64,000 nucleotides of DNA, from NCBI GenBank assembly GCA_965153455.1, contig OZ234502.1, forward strand, positions 15,779,495-15,843,494, given 5' to 3'. Positions 22,251 to 34,148 of the stretch are shown here, one piece after another. This stretch comes from Sphagnum compactum. Taxonomy: Eukaryota; Bryophyta; Sphagnopsida; Sphagnales. The first letter of the stretch is position 1. Every line of letters starts with the position of its first letter. A program made the translations under genes and the position numbers. Under the pieces are notes generated by a model, which worked only from the letters and a program-made list of their open reading frames with translations, had not been told where the DNA came from and did no database searches.

Positions 22251-22715
22251 CGAGAGGTGAAGTTTCAAGAAGGAGACGAGGTGTGGTTGAACATCAAGAA
22301 CTTCCGGTTGCCCGAAGGGTTAAGTCATAAGTTTATGGGCCCATATGCAGGTCCATTCAAAGTGTTGGAAAAGAAACTTTCCGACACTTATAAGTTAGAA
22401 TTACCGGAAAATCTTAGAGTTCATCCCACATTTCATGTTTCCCTTTTGAAGCCGGTCTCCCGCGACACCTCAAGGCCTAATAGAGAGCATCGCTCAAGGC
22501 CTCCACCGGATTTGATTCATAATGAACCAGAGTTTGAGGTGGAGGCCGTGTTCAAATCAAGGCAACTTAGAGGGCGAGAGCGGGAATACTTAGTTAAGTG
22601 GAAAGGCTACCATGCAATAGAGGCATCTTGGGTGAATGAATCCGACATGGAACATGCCCAAGAAGCCATAGAAGAATTCCACACTAGACCGGCAAAGAAA
22701 AGACGTAGAACGTGA
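22251..22715 (+). pseudogene. pol: gypsy pol: C-terminal module and chromodomain
   Basis: After the TGA the same frame continues with the GDEVWLN and FMGPYAGPFKVLEK module (the GPF/GPY-type sequence after the integrase core), then PTFHVSLLKP. The chromodomain follows, seen as EAVFKSRQLRGREREYLVKW, then KGYHAIEASWV and a closing acidic helix. Chromodomains of this class direct integration to modified histones. The tail is Lys/Arg-rich and ends at a normal TGA. The domain is intact as a stretch but separated from the rest by the upstream stop. Confidence 0.93.
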
Positions 22716-23494
22716 TGAGGACATCACCTTTCTTTTAGTGGGGCGGAGTTCCTTATAAAATGTACCACATCAAGTTACAAGTGAAATAAAAAGGGCTTTA
22801 AAACTTCCAAGAGATTGTATCATGAGAAATTTGTATAAGGCAAAATAGAATTGTCAAGTGGCATGGGACAAATGGAACTTTCTTGCGTAAGCCCAAATCA
22901 AAATCGGACTCCTACTTTGGGGTTGAGGAAACTTGGCCCCAAAAGAGGAGGCAAGCAAGGTGAGCTTGCGGGGACATGCACATGCCTTAAGTGCATCCCA
23001 AAGGGTTGGTTGGTGGTGTGGCCAACGTGGGAAGTCATGACCCCGCTCGCATACTTTAAGTGTAGTTTGGACTTGGGTTTGGCAAACCCAAGTGTTGCTT
23101 CTCGTACCTTGATAAGCAAACCTTTTAGTTAAAGCTTGGTTGTTGTGACCAAGGCGCGAGATAGGGAAAGGAGTCATGTCAAGTAGCTTAGGTCAAGAGT
23201 AGACTTGATTTAAGTTCCTCATGAGGGGAAGAATGAAAAAGTTCCTCCCAAATGAAGAGCTTCGTCAAATTAGGCTAGTTTAGTCCTCTTTTGACGAAGC
23301 TTGGGAAGAGGGTTTTCTATAAGACCCTCTTGGACTTGTCAAGAAAGTGTTGGAAACTTGGGGACGCCTAAGTTAGCTTGAGACAAGGTCTAGCCACAAA
23401 GTTGGTAAAATGGCCAAGGATCCAAAAGAAAGCAATTGCAATTGTAGGAAGGAAAATTCTAAGTGTCAATAAGGACATTGACCTCTTTCTTCTA
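22716..23494 (+). other. 3' untranslated part of the gypsy element
   Basis: About 780 bp separate pol from the 3' LTR and contain no conserved domain. Short frames exist on both strands but have no recognisable content. The motif TTTAGTGGGGCGGAG at about 22735 resembles the polypurine tract at 23495 and may be an additional priming site. Confidence 0.6.
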
Positions 23495-23505
23495 GTGGGG
23501 GAGAG
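23495..23505 (+). other. polypurine tract
   Basis: AGTGGGGGAGAG directly precedes the LTR start TGTCGCAACC. This is the expected position and composition of the plus-strand DNA primer of LTR retrotransposons. Confidence 0.8.
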
Positions 23506-24270
23506 TGTCGCAACCCCACTTTGGCCAAGTGTGGGGGTGAAGCCCAACACTTGGAAAAGTTGGAGATTTGGAGTCCACCGGGACTCCCGAATGTTCAGAG
23601 CTCAACAGCAAGGCCCAAAACACCTTGCATTGAGGCGTTCTTGGTGTCATTGGAAAGGTCTTGAAACGTAGATATCGAAAATGGCCTCGCATTGGCCATT
23701 TGGACATCTGCAGCCCAAGTTATGGGCAAAAAGAAGGGCCGGGAGTCAAACTGGCAATATGACTCCCGACCACTAAAAGTCGGGAATCGACCTTTTCTCG
23801 ACATGCGATTCGAGTGTGCGACATGGCGTTGGAAAGATCTTGACGAGGGCTACAACTTTGGTTTAGACCTCGTTGCGATTGGACTCTGCAGTCGGGAGTT
23901 ATGGCCGTCCAAAGTTCTAGGAGTCCAGCTGGGACAATTTCGGGACTCCATTTCGGGAGTCCCAAGAATTTGTGCCATTTGGATGTAGCCTCCACGGCGA
24001 GCTGCAGAGAATACTATATGCGGGAAGGTGGTGGCTTCCCCCGAGTCCGGGCCGTGGTGAATCTTGTGTGTCCAAGTGCCCGTGGCTTGTCCCAACACCA
24101 AAGGGTGTCTCGAATGCTAAACTAACCTTGTGTGGTTGGTTTTTGGATGCAGATTCACACAAGCTAAGCTAGTCCCTCTTCCTAGTCTAATCCCTAGGCT
24201 CCCAACTTGACCCTCTACCCCTTTTTAGAGTTGGAAGCCGGGAAGAACAATTGTACAAGCTTGGAAATCA
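23506..24270 (+). mobile_element. 3' LTR of the gypsy element
   Basis: It starts TGTCGCAACCCC right after the polypurine tract and ends about CTTGGAAATCA by alignment to the solo LTR at 16276-17151, giving 765 bp. Shared blocks include GAAGGTGGTGGCTTCCCCC. It is shorter than the solo LTR, mainly near its 3' end. The following bases AGTTC would be the target duplication, but the partner end is lost. Confidence 0.85.
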
Positions 24271-25640
24271 AGTTCTTAATTTCATGCTCATCATGATATA
24301 AAAATATTCATAGGACCATGTAAATTATGATTGTTGTTTTTCTTCTATTGATTATGAAGGCAACAAATCTAGAAAGTAGTTCAATGCATTAATATTAACC
24401 ACTAAACGACATTGTTCTTTAATTAGGAACCTAAAGATGATTATTATAGCCATGGTCATTTCGAATGTCAAAGCAATCCATGCTTCATTTGTGTTTGCTT
24501 TGAATCCTTAGCAATTTTTTTGTTATTTCGAGTGTGTGGAAAAATTCACATCAACCTTTTCGATCTTTTCATTATCAAATGGCAAGGGGACTTGTGGTAA
24601 GAAATTTGCTCAATACTTTTTAATTAGAGATATTTGTGTAAGTGCATAATAAACCAGAATGTAAGTGTATTTATTCATGTTGATATATCATTAAATGTTT
24701 GTGTTGACTAATCAATAGGTTATTACAATATGAATTATGCATGTAGTGATGTTTTTTAGTTCCATCTATTTGGGGTCCATGAACTAGCAAATGTAAACAT
24801 TCAAACTTGGTGTACATATTGCTTTGTAAGACATTTGCATGAATTACAAATTATATTTCAATTATATTTGTTTAAAGATGTAGGAGTATTAGTTTATGTT
24901 GTTAAAGTTGGTTCATGTACTTTTCAAGATGTAAACATTTTTGCCTATGTGGTTTATGGTAGCCACAAACCCTACTTATGAGCTTGTGAAATGTCTAAAG
25001 CTTGAATTCAATTTGGGGTAGAGAGAGAATGGGTGTTGCAAAGTATATACACTTTGCAATTTTTATTATCTATAATAGTTCATGAATGCAGTAGCTATTA
25101 TGCATATGTATGAACTCTATTATTAGTTTGGCTTTGACAATGCATACATGTTTGTAAACAATTTATATGTTGTTTCGTTTCAAGTCATAGAATTTGAAGA
25201 CAATGTGGAGTTAATACATGAAGTAGATGGCATAGTTGTAGGTTCATATGCAACAAAAACATGGAAAAAAAGAAAGTTGTTGTAGACCCTTGACAAATTA
25301 GGTGCAACTCGTGCCCCAAGCACTTTCAATCATGCTGATCCGCCAAAAAATGTTATAGGGTAGTGGTAGTTTTTGCAACCCCCACCATGGGTAATGGTAC
25401 AATGAGGGATAACAACTAAACAATTTGTAGCATCAACAAACACACCTCCAATGCAGCAAGGATCTATGCTTACTATGAAACAAGTGCTTGTACTTTTGTT
25501 GAAGTTAGAAAGCATAGTAAGAATAGTTCAAAGAATAATGAAAAACAAAATGATGCTAAAAGAGATGTTTGCCAAGTAGCTGGAAAAAAACCTCACAAGA
25601 TCAGGATAAAGGCGAGGGGTGGGGGGGATGTAGATGGACA
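24271..25640. other. AT-rich spacer, possible upstream part of a transposase gene
   Basis: No domain is recognised. Short open segments around 25240-25610 could be broken upstream exons of the transposase-like gene that follows, but I cannot support that. Confidence 0.35.
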
Positions 25641-25659
25641 TTGTGAACATAAGAATGTT

Positions 25660-27181
25660 TGGATGAAGTAATGAAGACCTTAATTCCTTGTATTCTTGAC
25701 ATCAATGTTATATCATGGGAGGATCACCATCCATACTCCATAGAGAAGTTGAGGTTAGCTCTAAATAATTTTTTAAATATGTAGATAATGAACTTTCCAC
25801 TATGGGATTCAGAAACGTGGTGAGAAGATGGCTAAAAATAGAGAGAAACAAATTGAAAACTAGGTTTTTGGAAGAACAAAATGCCTTATCAATATAAAAC
25901 CTATCCATTGGGGGAGGTTAAAGGTTTATTGGAATAAACCTGAAATAGGAAAGAAGGTAGAACGGATGTCAAATGCCAATAATAAGGTGAAAATTTTGAC
26001 AAATTTTGGGCTAATGGGTAGAGTTGGGAACAAAACGTGGTTGGTAAGTTAATATATGGAAATGTTGATTGTTATCATCATTTGCTTATTGAATATAAAA
26101 ACTTGTCATAGGATTGTAGTAATTGTAATTAACCAAATGTTAGTTTGTGTTACTAAAAAATAAAATAAAAATAAAGGCAAAAAAACCCAAGTTTGACTGA
26201 AATTGCCAAAGATCACCAAGCATCTAAACAAATTGGCTTTATAACATATTACTATTTGGAATTTTTTCTTAGAATTTTCCTTGTGACAAAGTGCTTACAT
26301 GATCATTTTGAATGTTTTTACTTTCATTTGTGATCCTAATTTCATTTGATGTCATGTGTTCATTTTGCTACCATGTTTTCCTTTGTTGCAATGGTCATAT
26401 TTCTTCCAAATTTTGATTTGTTGCCTTGTGTTGCCTTGATTTGATTTACTACCATGCATTTGTTTGCTAGAATTTCCATTTGTTACTTTGTTTTCATTGG
26501 TTGTAGTATATGACTAACTTGTTTTTGTTAAAATTTCATTATAATGAACTCAACATGTGGATTTATTAAAACAGGGATTATCAAGCTAGAGAATGTCAAT
26601 TAGACTGACCAGCTTGGAAACCAAACAAAATGATTTGGTTGGCAAGGTCTTACATATGTTGAACAAAATAAATGAGAATAATCAAGCATTAGTTGATATT
26701 AAGGCAATGTTATTAGGGTTATTGGAAAAGATGAAGGACCATGCAAGTCTTGTTTCAAAACCTAAATCTATTTGTGAGGAACAAAAACCTTCATTTCATG
26801 TAGTTCCTTTTGAAACACATGTCATGCATGATCCATATCCATTGGAAACCTTTATAGTAGGTAGTGGCAATGAGAGCGCATGTTCCCTTGCTATGGGAAA
26901 ATTTGTTTTAGGTTGATGAATCTGGTTCTTTTAAGCTCTAGACTACCCTAGTGTCATTTAACAAGTTGGGGATAGAGAGTAAAACAACTAATCCTGCACC
27001 CGAACTTCAAAGTGTGGAAGGTGAAGATTGGGTTGTTTTGCAACCAAAACCTTCACCATCTAAACAACTATTGACCAAGAAAAGACAAGTTACATTAAAA
27101 TCTCCACTAAGGTCCGGTGTTGTTGAACATGAAATTGGTCAAATTATAAGACATGTGAGCAAATTGCCAGCAACATTTTGA
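25660..27181 (+). pseudogene. decayed plant Transposase_24-like gene
   Basis: Frames over about 25680-26043 give SWEDHHPYSIEKLRLALNNF, DNELSTMGFRNVVRRWLKIE, KLKTRFLEEQN, GEVKGLLEYWN, PEIGKKVERMSNANNKVK and MGRVGNKTW. Order and character match Transposase_24-type (Ptta/En/Spm) plant proteins: W-x-D start, RW-x-x-x-x-x-K-L, then W-x-x-PE-x-x-x-x-S-x-x-x-x-N. The block ends at a good donor (TTG/GTAAGT, 26043/26044). After a possible intron, 26593-26916 encodes a coiled-coil stretch (LTSLETKQNDLVGKVLHMLN), and 26951-27181 a basic tail in another frame. Several stops and frameshifts make it a pseudogene. The family assignment is by eye. Confidence 0.4.
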
Positions 27182-30110
27182 GTATGCAATTTTTTTGCTC
27201 ATTATTGGAGGTAAGATTAAAATTTTCATTTTTGTATTTACATGGCTTGATTTGGTTACAACAACTATTGGGGAAAGAATTGAAAGGAAGGGTGGTAACA
27301 CCTATAAATGGTAGCAAAAATAATGTAAGTTCATAACAAACAAACATTTCCAATTGTTGTTGGTTTAATTTCTTAATTTTGATTTTGCAAACTAATATTT
27401 TTTTGTACAAATGTTGGTTAGGATCTAAATGCATTAACTTTTGGTTGAATTGTAATTTGTTGTGGGGTAGTTTGTGAGGTTGTCAAACCTAAAAAATCCA
27501 AAGTAGAAGGTGGCATTAGGCAAAATTTGTGGCTTTTGGGGGATGGACAAGTTTTATGGTCATTTTATTCCAAATTTTTGTGTCAAAGTTGATGTTGTGA
27601 TTGTTCATGTGGGTGATGTTCCATTTATGCATCTACATGAACTTGATGACCAAGTTTTAGTGCAAGATTTGGTAGGCACTTCTACCTTGTGGAATTGGAA
27701 GTATGTGAAGGTCATATAGAATTGATAAGGTTTTAATAGAGACCAAACATATTTTATAATGTTTGATTATCATTACCTATTCAAACATTAGAGTTGTGCT
27801 TGTTGGTATTTTATTTTGTTATTGCTAGCCTTGAATATAATTTTTTTTCCATTCCGTAGTGGGATTGACCATATGTTTGGGTCATATCAATTATTACTTG
27901 CAACAAAAAATGATTTTAATGGATTATTATGGTTGAACAAATGTAGGTTGATTTAGAATGGTTTTATATGAAATGTAAGCCTAGTTGCAACTAAGTGAAC
28001 ACTAATTGGTTCATTCTTATGTGTCACAAAGTAAACTACCAAATGTTTAATATGATTTTCCACATCATAATTAACAATTGAAGTCATTTTAGAGTTGAAT
28101 GAAAAGTTATCCATAACTACTATTTTGTTATGAAATACACATGTTCAACTAAACAATGATTGTTATATGGTTCTTTGAAAAGTATTCAACAACTCTAAAT
28201 TGCTCATCAATCATTACCATTTTACCTTCCCCTAACCATTAACAAATCAACTGTTGCCATGTGTCAAATACATGACCAATTAATAGTACAATATTACTAC
28301 AAAAACATTTACATATTATTACAATATGATTGAAAAATAATTAATATGTGACTGCCACTTTGGCTCTCCCTTTCACACATGTACAAATTATTGCCACATG
28401 ATCAAATATTCAAATGCCAAGTGGCCCAATCATGTGCTACCACATGGACCAATATGTATATGCCATGTGTAATATCAACATGATAATGTTAGTCATATAT
28501 TTTTTAGCTATTACATGAAACTTGTATTGTTGTAATCATATATTTGTCATTAAATTATAAATAGGAGTCATAATATAGTCATACTTTAGTCATAATGTTG
28601 TCATTTTTCATGACACGTGTTGGCCAAAATGATTACCATATATGGATCCCACTATGTCTTTATTACCATGTGACATCCAAGTTGGCATCCACGTTTCATG
28701 ACATGTGGCTCCTAGGTGGCATGAATGAGTTGACTAATGTCCTTTCTAACTATTGGATGACATTCGCTATGTCATGTCCTTTATGACTATAAATTTAGTC
28801 TTATATTGAGTCATATATTTTTATTTTCTTTTAGTGTGCGCAATAATTTAGAACATATAGCATATAGTAAATAAGCTTAATAGAAAAAGAAACCTCATCC
28901 TTTCAAAATATGCATACAACTTGTTTTGAACTTCTGAAACATCAAAACTTCCACCTACCCTTCTTTCAATAGTAATAGCTCAAGAAGAGGATGGATCACA
29001 CCTAATTAAACACTAAAAGACTTGTAAAGGAGTCAAAAATTCATCACTCCTTTCATTTGTAAATTAAACTCATGATTTGTGTACCAAGTTCTATATTGGG
29101 AAGTCACTAGTGGACTCATTTCAATTGTTTAATATGAATCCTAAAGCTTGTTTATCAATGTCGCAGATGTTGTATCTATAGACCAAGGTTAAGATGCAAC
29201 AAGTTCATATCATTGCAAAGAAAGAAATAGATGTAGTACTAATGTGTGTAGTTTAACAATGTTGCACAAAGTGTAAGTGCCAAGTTTGATGAAGGCAAGT
29301 GATTGTGACATTTGGTGGCGAAAAATATGAACTTGGATAGTTTTAACTTTGGTCAAGTGGATAGTTTTAATGTAGGAAAAAATTAAAAAATAACCTTGTC
29401 CCTTCTTAGTTTTTAATTGAACCACTTATAGCCCTTTGGATTAACTACTTAAGTGAAGGAAAACACATAGCCTTTCACCTTAAGGATGATGTTACACTAT
29501 ATTGTGTGCAAGTGTGGGGAGTGACCAATCCATAGGTTATACACCTTGTTGGATTATTGGGCAAGCCACACACTTCCCTACACTCCTTACCCTACAATGG
29601 TTGGTAAATAATATACCAACAAAAAAAATGAAATAAAAGCGCAACCTTTAAACAACACAAAATGGGAATGAATTTTTTCATGCAACATGAATTCCCACCT
29701 TTGTAATTCCTAATAAAAAATTACAATAGAAAATCAAAAGGCACATCACTCCATGGGTGTTGATGGCATGGCATTTCACCACTTGTGACTTGGAAGTATG
29801 TGGATTCACTAGAACAAATGTTTATTCACTGGCAATTGCCAAAAACTAACATTGCACGTTGTTCTCCCATATTTACAAAAGTAACCTTCTAAAAGAAATA
29901 GTTTCCACATAGGCTAAAATCCCTCAAGTGAATAATGTCCTTTCAAGAAAACTACTTATGCAAAAATCATGTCAAATTGACACCATATGTCATTGTGGTG
30001 AATTTCCAAAAACATCCCACCCCCATGCTCAAGAAGGTTTTTTTTTTCATGTCACATGATCACTCACATTGTGTCACATGTTGTGAATTTTTTTCTCTCA
30101 CATCATATAC
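27182..30110. other. AT-rich intergenic DNA
   Basis: I see no supportable gene. A frame at 27510-27719 (69 codons) may belong to the preceding decayed gene. CCACATG/CATGTGG phrases are common around 28.4-28.75 kb but do not form a regular repeat. Confidence 0.5.
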
Positions 30111-30138
30111 GTCACTTCATGTCACAACATGAAGTGAC
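30111..30138. repeat. 12-bp perfect palindrome with 4-base loop
   Basis: GTCACTTCATGT (30111-30122) and ACATGAAGTGAC (30127-30138) pair perfectly around CACA. Partial pairing continues outward. Confidence 0.7.
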
Positions 30139-30694
30139 ATGATGACATGTCCGGCCATATGTACCAATTTTCTAAAATGTTTTTACAAAAAAAGATTGTC
30201 TAATCACTAAACCATTATTTGATTATAGGTAGGATGAACTTGATCCGTACTTTTGGAAAAATTAAACAAAAATGAGAAATTAAAAAGGAGGTTTAAATTG
30301 GGCTCCCTAGACCTCCTTATTCCAAGCTTAATCCAAAGCACATGAATTTTCAAAATGCTCTAAGCCTTTGAGATTCAAAGAAGGTTCAAAAACATTGAAC
30401 ACACAATAGTGATGGCAATGGAGTTCAACTTTTCCCACCATCACTTCCTCCTAGTGAACCCCCTTTTCATTCATATTGCTACAACTTGAATTGTTACTAC
30501 TATTTTTGAAAAATAAACAAAGCAATCACAACCACAATGGTCACATGAATAACAAGTGAATCCTCCCCACCTTCCCCTCCTCATGTTGTTGCTAACTTCT
30601 AAAAATTGGTTAGGTAAAGCTCCAAGTCCCAATGACAATGGTGATGGTGGCATTGCTTTTGATGCCATGCTTCTCCCAAGTGATGATCAACATC

Positions 30695-30763
30695 AAAAAG
30701 GAGAAGAAAGAGGAAAAGAAAGAAAGAGGAGAGAGAAGAGAAAGAGGAGGAGAAGGAAAGAGA
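30695..30763 (+). repeat. purine-only tract
   Basis: About 70 bases of A and G only (GGAGAAGAAAGAGG-type), encoding a Lys/Arg/Glu run if translated. It is simple-sequence DNA and not evidence of a gene. Confidence 0.8.
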
Positions 30764-31163
30764 TACCATGGAAAGGACCCCCTATGACACAAGTAAAGGC
30801 CTTCTTCTTGTTTGTTTTTTCATTTCCATGCACTTCTTCCCTTCATATAACATTCCTACACACCAAGTATCTAGGCCATGTTTGGGTTTGACTCTCAAAG
30901 TGGTGATACACCAAAAACTATTAGAAAATCACCAATGGGTGAAAGTATGATTAGGTGAAACCATTAAGAATGTCACACCTTCATTTTTGAAGACCCATCA
31001 AACTTTGGGAAAAGATAAGAAACACATAAACAAAAAATTTACTAAACTTTTTGTTGAATACATTAATTAGGTTATATAGATTTTGAAACTTTAAAATGTA
31101 AAAAATAGGAACATTATGACAAAATTGAAGATCAAAATTGAAAATATTTTGTACATTGTTAAA

Positions 31164-31227
31164 ATTCAAGGAAAATAACCACTACGACATTCTTGAAACT
31201 TTGTCATAGTGGTTATTTTCCTTGAAT
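31164..31227. repeat. 26-bp near-perfect hairpin
   Basis: ATTCAAGGAAAATAACCACT plus ACGACA (31164-31189) pairs with 31202-31227 with a single mismatch, across a 12-base loop. The stem is long enough to be a small MITE-like palindrome, the join of two transposon ends or a small-RNA precursor. Pairing weakens immediately outside the stem. Confidence 0.8.
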
Positions 31228-31229
31228 GT

Positions 31230-32770
31230 TTTGGTTGGGAACACATTTCAAACAAGGTTTGGGGATTTTTTTTTGGTGAATATAAATTTTTAAGGTACTT
31301 TAAATGGTATTATATTTGATATTTTTATTGGGTAATTTTTTGAGTAAGTATAATTTAGTTATGAATTTTCAAACTTTAGGAACTTGATTCTTGAAGGGGC
31401 CACATCAATAAAGAATACAAATTTGTAACAATTTCCACCTTTTTTTTTTACACTAGAAACTTCAAGCCATATACTTTGGCATGCAATAAATAAACATGAA
31501 GAAAAAATAATTTATAATTATGAAAACATTTAAAGAAAAGGGCCCAAGGATATCATTTGGCCAATTTTTGTCCTTTGACCATTTTTTGAGGTGGTTCTTA
31601 GTGGGTCCACCCAATCATGCTTTCACCCCACTTTCACCTTTGAAACTTCTTTAGTTGCAATTCCTACCTTGAGTCACAAACTTTTTAATGTTTACACAAA
31701 ACGTGAATTCAACACTACAATCCTATATATTAATTCACTTGGTCTATTAGTGTGTCTGTCTGAACCTGTCCATTTCGACCCGTTAACAATCTCTGCGAGG
31801 CCGATTCTGCAACCCCCCAGATGACAGAAACGAGGTCCCGAAATGAGTCGCACCTAGATTTTAGATAAAGTGACCATGCATGCTCATCCCAACGACTCAT
31901 GCCTGTACCTGCAACCTCAGATGCAAACGTACTAGGAATGAATGTGATCATCAAGTGAAACATCGCCAACTGTCATCATTGTTGCACTGCATCAGTGCTG
32001 TGCCGTGCAAATAAAACAAGGAAAGGGAAATACAGTAATAATAATTTTAAAATAAAAATTTACAAAAATGAAGAAACAAAATAAAGAATAAAAAATAAGA
32101 AAAAATAAAACTTATAATAATGAAGAAAAACCTTACTTGAAAAAGAATGAGGTGTCTTCTTTCTCCAAACTTCAAACTTGCATCCAAATAAACAAAAATA
32201 TAAAAGTGAAAAATAAACACTTTATTTTTATTATACAAAATAAAAACAGAAAACACATTAAAAAAAAGAAAAAAAAAGATAAAAGCTCGTTTCACCATGT
32301 ATGTTTTCATGGGGGACTTTTCAACGAATTTTCGTCACGGGTACCCACTAGTAACAACAAAGCAAGATGAAACCTCCGTGGCATTTTCTTGACATAATCC
32401 CATGCAAAACACACAATCCAAAAATAAAAAAACCAATGCAACATGAACACATTTAATTTTACACCAACAATTTACACATGACACTTTGGGTGATTCAAGA
32501 TAAAACTAACTTGTAACAAGTGAGAATTGAAGCCCAAAACATAAAATGAAAACACAACACACAAACCATGTGCCAAAGAAACTTGCATAGCAAAACACAT
32601 TATGTTCTAAAATCTCAAATCGTCAAAATTGACTTGAAACCCCACACTTCAAAATTTTATCCCAAACACCAAATAGCCCATACCATGTTTGCATTTTAAT
32701 TGATTTTGAACTAAAATACAGTGAATTATGTTAACATAACTTAACATTAAAATAATTGCAACTTAATTGA
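31230..32770. other. intergenic, with a GC-richer island at about 31730-31990
   Basis: The flanks are AT-rich and hold nothing recognisable. The island has a 79-codon open frame on the minus strand (31730-31969, containing FASEVAGTGMSRWDEHAWSL) and clearly different base composition. I recognise no family. It could be a gene remnant or part of an unidentified insertion. Confidence 0.35.
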
Positions 32771-34148
32771 CATTACAAAAAAATGGTTTTTAAAATTGAC
32801 AATCCTTTTTACTACCCAATTTGAACAAGGGTTAAAAAAACCACTTCATCATTTTGGACAAGTCAATTTTGACATGTCTGTAATGACTAGGGTAGTTTTT
32901 TTGACTAGTAGAAAATGGACCATTTGATTGGTCATTTTGATTTATCAAATTCTACTTGTATCAAAAAAAAATTTGTGGCAAGTAGGTAGGTTGTAAAAAG
33001 GCAAGCAAGTAAATAGGTAGGTAGGTCATAAAAAGGCAGGCAAACAAGTAGGTAGGTGGTAGCCTAGCTTAACCTATCTTATTTGACCTACCTTAACCTA
33101 ATTTAGTATATTATACCTAGCTTAGCCCTACCTACTTTAGCCCCTTAAGCGTGTAAATAAATTCTAATGTTAAGAATTGAACCCATGGTGTCCTGAATGA
33201 TAATCCAAGTCCTTAACAATGGACCACATTGTCAAAAGGTGTTCGACTTTTGTCAATTTTTTTACTTCACATGTTTATTTCAACACATCATTACAACGAG
33301 GTATGAAAGTAGGTTGTAGGAGATAGGGGGGTAGGTGGGTAAATAGGTAGGTAGGTAGGTGGGTGGGTAGGTGGGTATGCATGTATGTAAGTAAGCATGT
33401 GTGGGTAGGTAAGTACCGAATACATCCATGTAAGTGGGCAGGTATGTAGGTAGGTAGGTAGTTAATGTGTAAGTAGGTTATAGGTGGGTGGGTAGGTAGG
33501 TAATTAATATGTAGGTAGGTTATAGGGGGGGTGGATAGGCAAGTAAACAGGTAGGTAGGTAATGCATCTAAATAAGTAGATAAATAGTATGTAGGTAACT
33601 AGGTAACTAGGTGGGTAGGTAGGTATTACATCTAGGTATGTGGGTGAGTGGGTAGGTAGGAATTCCATTTAGGTGGGTGGGTGGGTTGGTAGATAGGTAG
33701 TACATTTAAATAGGTGGGCAGGTGGGAACGTAGGTAGGTATTACATCTAAATATGTGGGCGGGTTGGTAGGTAGGTATTACATCTAGGTGGGTGGGTGGG
33801 TGGGTGGGTAAGTAGGTAGGTTGTAAGATTGTAAGTGGGAGGTAGGAGGTAGTATGTAATAGGCACAAAATGTCCCATTTGACTAAAGGACATCAATGGT
33901 CATTTTGACTAATGATGTCAATTTCTTATGTTCAATTTGATTGGATGTCCCATTTGACTAAGACCCATTAGCCATTTTGTTTAGGGTTGTCTAACTTGAC
34001 TATATGTATTGGTCAAATAAATCACTCTAATCAAGTTGATTGGTTTAAAAAATGTGATTTAGGCCTTTAATCAAAATGGACATGTTCATTAATATAAAAG
34101 GACCAATTAGTCAATTTGAACCATTTGAAAAACCATTTTCTAATAGTG
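32771..34148. mobile_element. CACTA-family non-autonomous transposon, copy 2
   Basis: The left end CATTACAAAAAAATGGTTTT and inverted right end CACTATTAGAAAATGGTTTT match over most positions. The length (1378 bp) is close to copy 1 at 17440-18804 (1365 bp). The two share the order: FATTTGACTAG-like subterminal DNA (nucleotide phrase TTTGACTAG), GGTAGG run, CCTAACC phrases, a tRNA-like block with GAATTGAACCC, a GTTCRACTTTTRTCAA block and a right subterminal region with GGTTGTNNAACTTGACTAT. Flanking triplets (TGA and TAG) do not match, so the target duplication has decayed or the ends are slightly misplaced. No transposase is present. Confidence 0.75.
33300..33865. repeat. GGTA/GGTG-derived array with a ~40-bp higher-order unit
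   Basis: More than 500 bp are built from GGTA and GGTG tetranucleotides. From about 33620 the phrase GGTATTACATCTA and variants recur about every 36-44 bp, giving a higher-order repeat. The minus-strand frame of Pro/Thr/Tyr repeats is a by-product. The array is expanded compared with CACTA copy 1, where only a short GGTA run exists. Confidence 0.75.

Larger units (their letters stand above)
19486..24270 (+). mobile_element. 5'-truncated Ty3/gypsy chromodomain retrotransposon
   Basis: The order protease (partial), reverse transcriptase, RNase H, integrase, chromodomain, untranslated tail, polypurine tract, 3' LTR defines a chromovirus-type Ty3/gypsy element. The 5' LTR, primer site, gag and the protease active site are absent, and the sequence begins inside protease. 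The reading frame has one extra base near 20361 and two in-frame stops (21363-21365 and 22248-22250). The second stop, TGA before CGA, could come from CpG decay. Its 3' LTR is related to the solo LTRs at 10536 and 16276, so at least three insertions of this family hit a 14-kb span. Confidence 0.95.

Noticed and set aside
16276-24270. The LTR at 16276 as the 5' LTR of the gypsy element ending at 24270
   Set aside because: It has its own perfect GTTAA duplication on both sides, is far diverged from the 3' LTR, and no gag or primer site lies between. It is a solo LTR.
30556-30891. Lys/Arg/Glu-rich frame as a nuclear protein
   Set aside because: It coincides with a purine-only simple-sequence tract, and the flanks show no coding signal.
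33632-33868. Minus-strand frame rich in YLPTHPPTH repeats
   Set aside because: It is the translation of the GGTA/GGTG microsatellite inside a CACTA element.
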